Shown here: in pieces, positions 52,084 through 60,376 of the stretch
How the letters are laid out: each line of letters begins with the position of its first letter
Position numbering within the stretch: position 1 is the first letter of the stretch
DNA from: Xanthomonas dyei
Lineage (GTDB): Bacteria > Pseudomonadota > Gammaproteobacteria > Xanthomonadales > Xanthomonadaceae
Assembly: GCF_002939865.1 (NCBI RefSeq)
Contig: NZ_MDEE01000013.1
Coordinates: 55,755-119,754 of the forward strand
Length of the DNA: 64,000 bases
Reading direction: 5' to 3'
Program-made: the position numbers and the translations under genes
Notes under the pieces: model-generated
Told to the model about the DNA's origin: nothing
The model's database searches: none
Seen by the model: only the letters and a program-made list of their open reading frames with translations

Positions 52084-52371
52084 ATGTCGAAGCGAAGGAA
52101 GTTCAGCGCAGAGTTCAAGCGCGGTGCCGTTGAGCAGGCCAGCCAGCCTGGCGTCAGTTGCGCCCAGGTCGCGCGCGAGCTGGGGATTCGCGACACCCTG
52201 CTGACCCGCTGGAAGCGGGAGGCCCAGGGCCAGGGGGCGGTGGCCTTCGGTGGCAGCGGGACGCCTAGGGATGAGGAACTGGCCCGTCTCAAGCGCGAGC
52301 TGGCCCGGGTAAAGAAAGAGCGAGATTTTTTGCGAGAAGCGGCGACGTTCTTTGCTAAGGGATCATCCTGA
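52084..52371 (+). CDS. IS3-family transposase OrfA
   Basis: A 95-residue helix-turn-helix protein beginning [19 protein letters not shown], with the DNA-binding segment [20 protein letters not shown] and a C-terminal leucine-rich coiled coil ([20 protein letters not shown]). An ATG two codons upstream (52078) is also possible. In this family OrfA and OrfB are fused by ribosomal frameshifting to make the active transposase. OrfA itself looks intact. Confidence 0.92.
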   Translation: MSKRRKFSAEFKRGAVEQASQPGVSCAQVARELGIRDTLLTRWKREAQGQGAVAFGGSGTPRDEELARLKRELARVKKERDFLREAATFFAKGSS

Positions 52372-52379
52372 GGTATCGG

Positions 52380-53171
52380 GTGATCGAACGTTGCCGCGAC
52401 GAGTTTCCGATTCGACTGATGTGCCGCTGCCTGAAGGTCTCGGCCAGTGGTTACTACGCCTGGAGCCAGCGACTGCCTAGCGCCCGGGAGCTGGCCAACC
52501 AACGCCTGACCGGGCGGATCCGCGAACTGCACGAAGACAGCCGGGGCACCTTGGGGGCCGGTCGCATGCGCGAGGACCTGGCTGATCAGGGCGAGAAGGC
52601 CAGCTTGAACCGGGTGGCGCGGCTGATGGCGGCCGAGGGCCTGCAGGGCTGTCCGCGGCCAAAGCGTCGTGGTCCACGCTCCCGGGCGGCACTGACACCG
52701 CCGGGCGTGCGCAACCTGCTCGAGCGGGACTTCACCGCGCAGGAGCCGGAGAACAAACCGGGCACCGACATCACCGAGATCAAAACCAGCCAAGGCAAGC
52801 TGTATCTGTGCATCGTGCTGGATCTGTTTGACCAGCGTGTGGTGGGCTGGTCGATGTACCACCGTCAGGACCGACAGATGGTGATCCGGGCCGTCCAGAT
52901 GGCGGTGTGGCAGCGCCAAGGCGAACACAAGGTGATCCTGCATTCTGATCGAGGCAGTCAATTTCGTAGCGGCGACTACCAGCGGTATCTGGTGGCCAAC
53001 AAGCTGGTGTGCTCGATGAGCGCAGTGGGTCACTGCGGCGACAACGAAGCGTGCGAAGGCTTCTTCGGCCTGTACATAGAACGGCGGCACAACCCGAGGA
53101 TGCGCCGAAGGGTCGCCAAGCAAGACAACAAGTTCAAAGCCCTTTTACAACCGTCCGTGTTTTCGGGGTAG
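52380..53171 (+). pseudogene. IS3-family transposase OrfB, internal deletion
   Basis: The integrase-core protein reads normally through [23 protein letters not shown] and [15 protein letters not shown] (two DDE aspartates) and [12 protein letters not shown] with the glutamate. It then jumps to [18 protein letters not shown], whereas relatives have about 22 residues of the form LKRERxxRRxYRTRAEARADVFD between FFG and YIER. The deletion is in frame near 53070. It removes a conserved helix after the DDE glutamate, so activity is doubtful. 263 codons remain. Confidence 0.8.
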
Positions 53172-53245
53172 AACCCACCGTGTGGCCCGCAAACATGGCA
53201 GCTGGTGCTTGAGAGGTTTTTCAGGGGCGACCTATTACACACCCG

Positions 53246-54820
53246 GTGACCGACCGGCCGCGCACACTCGCCGAAAGACAGTTTAAGCACGGCCAGCCGC
53301 TGTCGCCTGACAAGCACTACGGGTCCAACACCGAGCACGCCGTGCGCGAGTTCCAAAAAGCCAACGGCCTGACAGAGGACGGTAAGGCTGGCCAAAACAC
53401 GCTTGATGCGCTGGACAATGCAGTGCGCCAGCAAAGCAATGCCGGGCCGGTCCCCGTTACACCTGCTGACCGCCCCGCTCCCGCGCCTGCGGCACCGTCC
53501 GCACCCGTGCAGGAACAGGCCGCACCGGTCCGTGACCTTTCGACCGGCGAGCGCATCCGAGTGGTCGAGCCGATGGGGAGCGCCGACAACAACGCCAATC
53601 GGACCATCCCACATGGCACTTCGGGCGAAGACGCGTTCCGCGACATGCAGATCCACCACCCCAAGGCCAACCGCGAGGCCGTACGCACGGGCAATGCTGC
53701 ACTGGCCGACCGCTCGTCGGGAATGGTCGAAGGGGAGTTGGAAACCGTCCGTACCAGGGGCGACCGCAATGGCATTCCACTGGTTCACAAGGACCTGATC
53801 CTGACTGATCAGGAATGGCGTCGTGACGTGATGATCCCCAATCCGGTCGCCGGCTGTGTGGAGGTCAATGAGAACAAGTGGAACTCCATCAGCATCTGGA
53901 GCCAACCGGCGGGTCACCCGAACCGCGAACTGCTCGGCCAGGTGCTGCACGGTGAGCGCGGCAGCTCGCCGTACAAGACCGGCGACTACGTCGAGTACGG
54001 CAAACCGCTGATCAAGCAGTCCGACGCTGGTTCGCCGGGCGCGGTGCATGCCCATATCGAGCTGGAACCGGACCAATACCGCAAGTACCTGGGCGATATG
54101 CTCAACGATCGTCTGACCCTGGACCAGAATGCGCCCACCCGGACAGCGCCCGCGCAAAACGCCATGGCCGACGGCATGCTCACCAAGACCGAGCGCAGCG
54201 ACGAGGTCAAGGCGATGCAGGAAAAACTGGCCGGCCTGGGCTACCAGGGCAAAGATGGCAAGCCGCTCGCCATCACCGGCTACTTCGGCGATGACACCTT
54301 GGCGGCGGTGCAGGCATTCCAGCGCGCTAATGGACTGAAGGACGACGGCAAAGCAGGCGACAAGACGCTTACCGCCCTGGATGCAGCGGCGGCGGAGAAG
54401 CTGCTGCCCAGAGCCGAGCCGAGCATGCGCGACGCATCGAACCCAGACAACGCACGTTTCGAGCAGGCAGTCGGCAAGCTGCAGGAGATGGAAAAGCAGC
54501 GTGCGCAGGTCGGCATGCGTCCGGTGTTCACCGACGGCGAGCAAATCGAGCGCGCGGCGGGCCAGCTTGTGGTGGCGAGCAAGGCCGCCGGCATGGACCG
54601 AATCGACTCGGCAGTTGCGCGTCTGGACGGCTCAGGCGTGTTCGCGGTGCAGGGTGAGATGGCCGACCCGGCCGCACGCCGCGCGCTCGTCGAACACAGC
54701 CAGGCCATCTCGCAGACCGTGGAGGCCAGCACCCGCCAAGCACAACAGGCCAATCCGCAGACGCAGGATCAGCAGTACCAGCAGCGCGAACAGGAACAGA
54801 ATCGCGCGCGCGGAATGTAA
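53246..54820 (+). CDS. Xanthomonadales type IV secretion effector (XVIPCD) with peptidoglycan-binding and M23-like domains
   Basis: A 524-residue protein. Domains in order: peptidoglycan-binding repeat (about 15-55, HYGSNTEHAVREFQKANGLTEDGKAG), a Pro/Ala linker, an M23/LytM-like segment (about 180-285, PNPVAGCVEVNENKWNSISI ... GDYVEYGKPLI ... AVHAHIELE), a second peptidoglycan-binding repeat (about 312-375), and a C-terminal XVIPCD (about 400-524) with MDRIDSAVARLDGSGVFAVQ and a Gln-rich tail. XVIPCD proteins are antibacterial toxins sent by the X-T4SS. The GTG start follows only 70 bp after the IS, and the first repeat seems short at its N-terminus, so the 5' end may be missing. No immunity gene is visible beside it. 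Confidence 0.75.
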   Translation: MTDRPRTLAERQFKHGQPLSPDKHYGSNTEHAVREFQKANGLTEDGKAGQNTLDALDNAVRQQSNAGPVPVTPADRPAPAPAAPSAPVQEQAAPVRDLSTGERIRVVEPMGSADNNANRTIPHGTSGEDAFRDMQIHHPKANREAVRTGNAALADRSSGMVEGELETVRTRGDRNGIPLVHKDLILTDQEWRRDVMIPNPVAGCVEVNENKWNSISIWSQPAGHPNRELLGQVLHGERGSSPYKTGDYVEYGKPLIKQSDAGSPGAVHAHIELEPDQYRKYLGDMLNDRLTLDQNAPTRTAPAQNAMADGMLTKTERSDEVKAMQEKLAGLGYQGKDGKPLAITGYFGDDTLAAVQAFQRANGLKDDGKAGDKTLTALDAAAAEKLLPRAEPSMRDASNPDNARFEQAVGKLQEMEKQRAQVGMRPVFTDGEQIERAAGQLVVASKAAGMDRIDSAVARLDGSGVFAVQGEMADPAARRALVEHSQAISQTVEASTRQAQQANPQTQDQQYQQREQEQNRARGM

Positions 54821-55026
54821 TCCGCATGGGCTGCCAGTGGCGACGTATGCGCTACCGGCAGCCCGCAATGCGTTGAGGGGTGTTGGCGGCGTTGTTGGCT
54901 TCAGACGCGGACCCGGCGGCCGACGAGTCCATTGAAGACTTGCACGCACTTTCCGAGTTCGGCGCCACTGCACCCAAGCACTACGCTCGGCCCCCGAGGA
55001 TGCGACAGCACCATGCGTCAAGTCGC
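54821..55026. other. Spacer between type IV effector and LysR genes
   Basis: About 206 bp between convergent genes. It is too short and lacks a signal-peptide frame for a typical X-T4SS immunity protein. No hairpin with a T-run is seen. Confidence 0.45.
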
Positions 55027-55983
55027 TCAAATCGCATAGGCATCCAGCATCTTCAATGGCACGTGCAAGGTCTTATCTGCGGAAAACGCCTCCAGCAGGT
55101 AGTCCACCGTGACCCGCACACGCGGAGCGATCAGGGCGCGGTGGGGATACTGGATGACCATCTCGTAGCTGCCGGGGTGGTACTGGCGGTGCAGCACGAT
55201 CTTCAATCTGCCCGAGACCAGTTCCTCCCATGCCAGATGCACCCCAACCTGTGCAATGCCGATGCCGTCGCATGCGGCCGCGACCAGGCTTGCCGGTGCC
55301 GACAACGTCAGCAGCGCGGTGTCGGACGGATCGAGGGTGACGATACCGCCGTCTGTCGCGCGGAAACTCCATGTCGCCACCGCACCGCCCAGGAAGCGCC
55401 GCGCGATCAGCCTGTGCTGGCGCAACTCGCTGGGATTGCGCGGTACGCCGTGGCGCGCCAGGTAATCGGGCGAAGCGACGAGGACGGTGTTCAGGCGACA
55501 GACCGGGCGCGATACCAGCGCGGAATCGCGGATGTTTCCCCCGCGTAGCGCCAGGTCGTAACCGCCGCGCACGAAATCGACGACGCGGTCGTCGAAGTCC
55601 ACCTCCACCGACAAGCCGGGATGCCGCGACAGCAGGCCCGGCAGCACGGGCATGAGATGTTCCTGCCCGAACGAGACGCTGGTGGTGATGTGGACACGCC
55701 CACTGAGCTGCTCGCGCTGTATGGCAACGGCATCGACGACCGCGTCCAACGCTTCCAGCGCCAGCCGTGCCCGCCGCAGGAACGCGACGCCCTCGTCGGT
55801 GAGCTTGAGCGTGCGCGTCGTGCGGTTCATCAGGCGCACGCCCAGCACCTTTTCAAGAGTGGCGACGTTCTTGCTGACCGCAGCGGAGGTCACGCCAAGC
55901 GTGCGCCCGGCCGCCGCGAAGCTGCCGCCGTCGGCGGCGTGCACGAAGGAAAGAATGGCGCGGACGCGGTGTGGCGAATCCAT
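55027..55983 (-). CDS. LysR-family transcriptional regulator
   Basis: A 318-residue regulator. The N-terminal winged HTH (about 1-60) reads AILSFVHAADGGSFAAAGRT, LGVTSAAVSKNVATLEKVLG and VRLMNRTTRTLKLTDEG; the substrate-binding domain follows (about 90-295). The start is taken as MDSPHRVRA at 55983; an ATG at 56007 would add eight residues. It diverges from the flavodoxin-like gene with a palindromic candidate operator between them, so it probably controls that gene and itself. Confidence 0.92.
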   Translation of the reverse strand: MDSPHRVRAILSFVHAADGGSFAAAGRTLGVTSAAVSKNVATLEKVLGVRLMNRTTRTLKLTDEGVAFLRRARLALEALDAVVDAVAIQREQLSGRVHITTSVSFGQEHLMPVLPGLLSRHPGLSVEVDFDDRVVDFVRGGYDLALRGGNIRDSALVSRPVCRLNTVLVASPDYLARHGVPRNPSELRQHRLIARRFLGGAVATWSFRATDGGIVTLDPSDTALLTLSAPASLVAAACDGIGIAQVGVHLAWEELVSGRLKIVLHRQYHPGSYEMVIQYPHRALIAPRVRVTVDYLLEAFSADKTLHVPLKMLDAYAI

Positions 55984-56021
55984 GCTGTGCTCGGATGGCG
56001 GCGGCATGCCGGAAAGCCGAT

Positions 56022-56040
56022 TATCAACTTAAGATTGATA
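56022..56040. promoter_or_regulatory. Candidate LysR operator
   Basis: TATCAA (56022-56027), 7 nt, TTGATA (56035-56040) is a perfect inverted repeat in the 113-bp divergent gap between lysR and the flavodoxin-like gene. It includes the T-N11-A form typical of LysR-type sites. It is the most symmetric AT-rich sequence in this GC-rich gap. Confidence 0.6.
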
Positions 56041-56096
56041 GACGATCAACCAATTGACGACTTCTGGTTTAGAGATGCACCGCGCATGATGCCGGC

Positions 56097-56720
56097 ATGT
56101 CATCGATAAGCACTCCCCCGCCGAGCATCTGCGTCGTCTACGACAGCGGCTACGGCCATACACGCAGGCAGGCCGAGGCCGTCGCCGAAGGCATTCGTCG
56201 CGTCTCGGGAACCGAAGCGCGCTTGATCGCCATCTCCGACGGCCCGATTCCCTGGCCGGCCCTCGCCGCCAGCGATGCCATCGTTTTCGGTGCGCCTACC
56301 TACAACGGCGCGCCCAGCGCTCGCTTCAAACAGTTCTGCGAGGACTCCACCGCGGTCGCCTGGAACGCGATGAAGTGGCGCGACAAGATCGCCGCCGGCT
56401 TCACCAATTCCGGTGCGCAAAACGGCGACAAGCTGCATTCGCTGATCCAGATGGCGCTGTTCGCCGCGCAGCACGGCATGGTGTGGGTGGGGTTGGACCT
56501 GAAGCCCGGCAATGACAGCAGCCGAGGCAGCGTGCAGGACCTCAACAGACTCGGAAGCTGGCTGGGCGCCATGGCGCAATCCAACGGCGACCAAGGCCCG
56601 GACGACACCCCCATCGCAAGCGATCTAGAAACGGCCGCCTACCTTGGACAGCGCGTGGCCGAGACCGTATGCCGGTTTGGTTCCGTCGGACCTGCATCCG
56701 CCCGCGCTGAATCCGCCTGA
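56097..56720 (+). CDS. Flavodoxin/NADPH-dependent FMN reductase family protein (WrbA-like)
   Basis: A 207-residue flavoprotein. The N-terminal phosphate-binding loop DSGYGHTRRQAEAVAEG (about 16-32), FGAPTYNGAPSARFKQF (about 64-80), and GFTNSGAQNGDKLHSL place it in the flavodoxin/WrbA fold, likely reducing quinones or other small molecules with FMN. It is the first gene under the presumed control of the divergent LysR regulator; a small alpha/beta-barrel protein gene follows after 33 bp. Confidence 0.85.
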   Translation: MSSISTPPPSICVVYDSGYGHTRRQAEAVAEGIRRVSGTEARLIAISDGPIPWPALAASDAIVFGAPTYNGAPSARFKQFCEDSTAVAWNAMKWRDKIAAGFTNSGAQNGDKLHSLIQMALFAAQHGMVWVGLDLKPGNDSSRGSVQDLNRLGSWLGAMAQSNGDQGPDDTPIASDLETAAYLGQRVAETVCRFGSVGPASARAESA

Positions 56721-56753
56721 CGCACCTCCATCGATTTCCCACAAGGACCTGCC

Positions 56754-57053
56754 ATGAAATTCCTCTGCCTCGACACGCCTCAGCCCGGCGCCAGCCTGGA
56801 GAAGTACCAGCCGCACATGCTGGACGAAGCCCGCCATTGCTGGCAGGACTACAAAAGCGGCTTCGTCCGCGATATTTATTTCCGCAAGGATCGCCCTGGC
56901 GTTGCGATCATTGCCGAAGCCGACTCGGTCGAAACGGCGCAAAAAGCACTGAGCGCGTTTCCGCTGGCCAAGGCCGGACTGATCGGCTGGGAGGTAATCC
57001 CGCTCGGCCCGTTCACGAACTGGGAAATGCTCTTCGCATCCGGCAACGCCTGA
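56754..57053 (+). CDS. Small dimeric alpha/beta-barrel protein (YCII/muconolactone isomerase-like)
   Basis: A 99-residue protein with beta-alpha-beta pattern: MKFLCLDTP, then a helix with KYQPHMLDEARHCWQDYKSG, VRDIYFRKDRPGVAIIAEAD, and a final helix and strand (TAQKALSAFPLAKAGLIGWE). This pattern is shared by ferredoxin-like barrels such as muconolactone isomerases and YCII proteins. Substrate unknown. Probably in the same transcript as the flavodoxin-like gene. Confidence 0.6.
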   Translation: MKFLCLDTPQPGASLEKYQPHMLDEARHCWQDYKSGFVRDIYFRKDRPGVAIIAEADSVETAQKALSAFPLAKAGLIGWEVIPLGPFTNWEMLFASGNA

Positions 57054-57109
57054 GTCCTGATGAACACCGATGGCCCAGCCGTCCCCTAAACCTACAGGGC
57101 AATTCCAGC

Positions 57110-57399
57110 GAGGACAGCAATTTTCCGGTGCTGGTCGGCATTCGCCCTGCCGGCGGTCTCGACCTTCAACACCTTGCCGGAGCCGCCGCCGCCGCCACTG
57201 CTGGTCGCCGGCAGCAGAGCGTTATCAAGGAGGGGCTACAGCGACCAAGCCGATGCGCTCACCAAGGAGCCAGGCCGCTGTTGGTGATCGCAGGCACCAC
57301 CCACATCGCACTGTCCGAGCTGCCGCACGACATCGATTCGACGGTTGCGACGCTCGCGCATTTTTCGACAAGCACCTCGCCCTCGATGGAGTCGCTTGA
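57110..57399 (+). pseudogene. Alpha/beta hydrolase remnant with frameshifts
   Basis: Three frames hold consecutive pieces of the C-terminus of an alpha/beta hydrolase. YSDQADALTKEPGR (about 57238-57280) is in one frame, LLVIAGTTHIALSELPHDIDSTVATLAH in the next, and FFDKHLALDGVA (to 57399) in a third. The order matches hydrolases whose last histidine sits in an AGxxH segment. At least two frameshifts separate them and the N-terminal part, with the nucleophile, is gone. Confidence 0.6.
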
Positions 57400-57440
57400 C
57401 CATCGACCAGAGTTCGCTCGAACACAGGAATCCCAAGACC

Positions 57441-58199
57441 ATGCCCAAGCACGCCTCAGACCTCCTGCCGGTCCTCTTCGTCGTCACCAGCTGCGCGGTG
57501 AAGGGCGACACAGGCATTCCCACCGGCTACAACCTTGCCGAAGTCACCCATCCGCTGGAAAAACTGCACACGGCCGGCATCAAGGTGGAATTCGCCTCGA
57601 TCCAGGGCGGCGACGCGCCGCTGGACGGGATGGAAGACCTGCACGATCCAGTCATCGCGCACTATTGGGCCGATGCGCAATTCCGCGATGCGATCGCCAA
57701 CACGGTGCGCCTGGACGCGGTGAATCCCGCGCGCTACTCGGCGATCTTCTTCGCCGGTGGCCACGGCACGATGTGGGACTTCCCCGACAGCGCCGCTGCG
57801 CAGAACGCGATCCGCGAGATCGATGCGGCGGGCGGAATCGTCTCGGCGGTGTGCCACGGCCCGGCGGCGCTGGTGAACGCGACCCGTGCCGACGGCAGCC
57901 TGCTGATCGCCGGCAAGCAGATCGCCGCCTTCACAGACGACGAGGAAGAGGAAGTGGAATCGACGCACGTCGTGCCCTTTCTGCTGGCGTCCATGCTCAA
58001 CGCACGCGGTGCGCATCATCAGAACGCGTCCAACTGGGCCGACAACGTGATCGTCGACGGCCGGCTCATCACTGGCCAGAACCCCCGCAGTCTGCGGCGA
58101 GCCTGGGCGTGGCACTGCGGGACGCGCTGCTGGCGTGATCGCATGCGCGTACGGCCGCAGGCATTCACGCACTGCGCGAACTGCGCGCGTTGCCACTGA
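57441..58199 (+). CDS. DJ-1/PfpI family protein, C-terminus frameshifted
   Basis: A 252-residue Hsp31-like class I glutamine amidotransferase-fold protein. The nucleophile elbow is AVCHGPAAL with C138-H139, and GGHGTMWDF lies near 106-114. Family members act as glyoxalases or chaperones. The normal ending of the type ASxGVALRDALLA occurs in another frame and would stop at 58138. Instead the frame shifts near 58083 (ITGQNPRSLRRAWAWHC), adding about 40 unrelated Arg/Cys-rich residues. The catalytic core is intact, so partial function is possible. Confidence 0.75.
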   Translation: MPKHASDLLPVLFVVTSCAVKGDTGIPTGYNLAEVTHPLEKLHTAGIKVEFASIQGGDAPLDGMEDLHDPVIAHYWADAQFRDAIANTVRLDAVNPARYSAIFFAGGHGTMWDFPDSAAAQNAIREIDAAGGIVSAVCHGPAALVNATRADGSLLIAGKQIAAFTDDEEEEVESTHVVPFLLASMLNARGAHHQNASNWADNVIVDGRLITGQNPRSLRRAWAWHCGTRCWRDRMRVRPQAFTHCANCARCH

Positions 58200-58244
58200 C
58201 GACCATGGCTGTCTGCGTCCGACCCCTCTTTCAACCGGAGCATC

Positions 58245-59276
58245 ATGAAACTGATCTGCGTCGAAGAACACGTGCTCGATCCAGCGATCGGACAGGCCGC
58301 GCAGGCGCGCGTACGCGCCGAGGCGCCTTACCTGGCCGACTGGGGCCGCCGCGTGGTCGATGGCCGGCAGGTGACCGATCCCAGTCGCCCGCATGTCATC
58401 GCGCCTGCCGAGTCCGCGCGCAAGGCGCTGGAGATGGGCGCGTCGCGCCTGGCCGACATGGACGCAGCCGGCATCGACATGCAGGTACTGTCCTACGGCG
58501 GATTTCCGCAACTGTTGCCGGCGGCCGACGCCATCGCGCTCAATTGTGCAGCCAACGACAGGCTGGCGGAGGCGGTGCAGTCCCACCCCACCCGCTATGC
58601 CGGTTTCGCCACCCTGCCCTGGCAGGCGCCAGACGCCGCGGCACGCGAGCTGGAGCGTGCAGTGAAGGAACTTGGCCTCAAGGGCGCGCTGATCAACGGC
58701 CGCCCTGGCCATACATTTCTGGACGACACCCGCTACGCGCCGATCCTCGCCGCGTTGGACGCGCTGAAGGTGCCGCTGTACATCCACCCCGGCCTGCCGC
58801 TGCCCGCGGTGCAGGCGCCCTACTACGGCGGCTTGGATCCCGAGCTGAGCGCACGCCTGTCCATGTTCGCCTGGGGCTGGCACAACGAAGCAGGCATCCA
58901 GGTCGTGCGCATGCTGCTGGCCGGCGTGTTCGACCGCCATCGCAACCTGCAGGTCATCAGTGGGCACTGGGGCGAGATGGTGCCGTTCTTCCTGCAGCGG
59001 CTGGAGGATTCCATTCCGCAGCAAGCCGCGGGTCTGGAACGTTCTATCGTGCAGACCTATCGCGAACACATGTACGTTTCCCCCAGCGGCATGCTCACCC
59101 TGCCGCACTTCCAGTTCGTGTACGCGCTGATGGGCGCGCAACGCATCCTGTATTCCATCGACTACCCCTACCAGAGCCTGGATGGCGCGCGTGCCTTCAT
59201 CGAGAACCTGCCCGTCAGCGATGCGGAAAAGGCGCTCATCGCCCACGGCAACGCGGCGCGATTGCTGAGGCTGTGA
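58245..59276 (+). CDS. Amidohydrolase 2 family protein (resorcylate decarboxylase-like)
   Basis: A 343-residue TIM-barrel enzyme of the amidohydrolase 2/ACMSD group. The expected metal and catalytic positions are E8 and H9 in VEEHV at the N-terminus, H181 in LYIHPGLP, H241 in SGHWGE and D306 in YSIDYPY. These match non-oxidative decarboxylases of aromatic acids, such as gamma-resorcylate decarboxylase, better than hydrolases. The exact substrate is unknown. It lies in the cluster with the flavin reductase and DJ-1-like genes, consistent with an aromatic-compound pathway. Confidence 0.82.
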   Translation: MKLICVEEHVLDPAIGQAAQARVRAEAPYLADWGRRVVDGRQVTDPSRPHVIAPAESARKALEMGASRLADMDAAGIDMQVLSYGGFPQLLPAADAIALNCAANDRLAEAVQSHPTRYAGFATLPWQAPDAAARELERAVKELGLKGALINGRPGHTFLDDTRYAPILAALDALKVPLYIHPGLPLPAVQAPYYGGLDPELSARLSMFAWGWHNEAGIQVVRMLLAGVFDRHRNLQVISGHWGEMVPFFLQRLEDSIPQQAAGLERSIVQTYREHMYVSPSGMLTLPHFQFVYALMGAQRILYSIDYPYQSLDGARAFIENLPVSDAEKALIAHGNAARLLRL

Positions 59277-59587
59277 GTCGGTCATGTCGAGCACGACGCC
59301 ACCGCCTAGTAGGCACACGCTGCGCCAGGCAAACCCGCGTCAGCGGCCTACGCCTGGTGATGAACGCAAGCGCGGGCCGCACATCGAAATGATGCGGACG
59401 GCGGCAGGCAACATGGTCCGGTGCGCGTCCGGCATCACGCACTGGTCAGACGCGCACCGCCCCGGCAACGCCCGTATTGTCGGCACCGGAAGACAGGACG
59501 GCCCGAACGACGAGCAGTACCACCGTCGACGGGGCGCACCATGAATATTTCAATTTGTAAGCGCCCGTCGAACCAAGGTGGACTGAC
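59277..59587. other. Gap after the amidohydrolase gene
   Basis: About 311 bp. An 86-codon frame (59284-59544, plus strand) is present, but its Arg/Pro/His-rich sequence resembles no family. A remnant or non-coding spacer is more likely. Confidence 0.45.
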
Positions 59588-60319
59588 GTGAACTGCTGGA
59601 GAATGCTATTGACCACGGCAACGATGTTGCTCGCCCCGATCGCCGCCGCGCAGCCGGTGGTGCGTCTCTTCGAATTGCAGACCGATCCTGCGCGGGCGCA
59701 AGTATTCGATGTTGCGGGCCGGGACAACATGCAGGCCTCGCTCCGCGACGAGCCCGGTATGCTGGCGATGCATGCGGTCGCCAGCCTGAGCACACCCGGC
59801 CTGGCCTACGTGCTCGAACTATATGCCGACCAGGCAGCCTATCGGCGCCACGTCGAGACGGCCCATTACCGGCGCTTCCTCGAATCGACGCGGTCGCTGG
59901 TCACAGACAAGCGCCTGGTCGAGATCGATCCAATGTTCCTCGCGGAGCAGCCGGCTGCGCTGTCGATCCTGCAGCGCGGCAGAACGCCGGAAGCGCGCAT
60001 CGTCGAGGTGACGGTGAAGCGCGAAGACCTCGCCCAATTCCATCGCATCGTCACCAAGGAGATGCGCAAGTCCATGCAGGTCGAGCCTGGCGTGCTTGCC
60101 ATGTATGCGGCCACCCGCAAGGGGCGGCCGGATCAATGGATCTTCTTCGAGATCTACGCCGACGCCGCAGCCTATGCCTCGCATCGCCAGACACCGCACT
60201 TCAAGGACTACCTGCGCCTGACCGGCGACATGCTGGTGGAAAAGAGCCATGTCGAGGTCGAAAACATCGCGCTGCAAAGCCGCGGTGGATTGCGGTTTGA
60301 TCCACCGGCGAGTGACTAG
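59588..60319 (+). CDS. Exported protein with two antibiotic-biosynthesis-monooxygenase domains
   Basis: A 243-residue protein starting at GTG (an ATG lies five codons in). The hydrophobic N-terminus MLLTTATMLLAPIAAAQ is a likely signal peptide. Two related ABM/quinol monooxygenase-like domains follow (about 22-110 and 128-225), each with an ELYADQAAYRRHVETAHYRRF-type ending: LELYADQAAYRRHVETAHYR and FEIYADAAAYASHRQTPHFK. Duplicated ABM domains in a secreted protein are uncommon. No cofactor is used by this family; the substrate is unknown. Confidence 0.78.
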   Translation: MNCWRMLLTTATMLLAPIAAAQPVVRLFELQTDPARAQVFDVAGRDNMQASLRDEPGMLAMHAVASLSTPGLAYVLELYADQAAYRRHVETAHYRRFLESTRSLVTDKRLVEIDPMFLAEQPAALSILQRGRTPEARIVEVTVKREDLAQFHRIVTKEMRKSMQVEPGVLAMYAATRKGRPDQWIFFEIYADAAAYASHRQTPHFKDYLRLTGDMLVEKSHVEVENIALQSRGGLRFDPPASD

Positions 60320-60376
60320 GTGTTTGATCCCAGACATTGAGGGTGCACTCTTTCCCCACGACTGGAAGCAAGCACG

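Larger units (their letters stand above)
52018..53176 (+). mobile_element. IS3-family insertion sequence, internally deleted
   Basis: About 1.16 kb. The left end TGAAGGGTTCACCCCCG and the complement of the right end, TGGGTTCTACCCCG, are imperfect inverted repeats. Each is followed by a related ACCACGGGC/ACACGGAC stretch. It carries orfA and orfB in the usual overlapping-frame order. orfB has lost about 22 codons, making the element slightly shorter than intact relatives. Direct target repeats are not clear. It separates xopAG from the type IV effector gene. Confidence 0.8.

Noticed and set aside
59284..59544. 86-codon plus-strand frame after the amidohydrolase gene
   Set aside because: Arg/Pro/His-rich with no motif; more likely non-coding.
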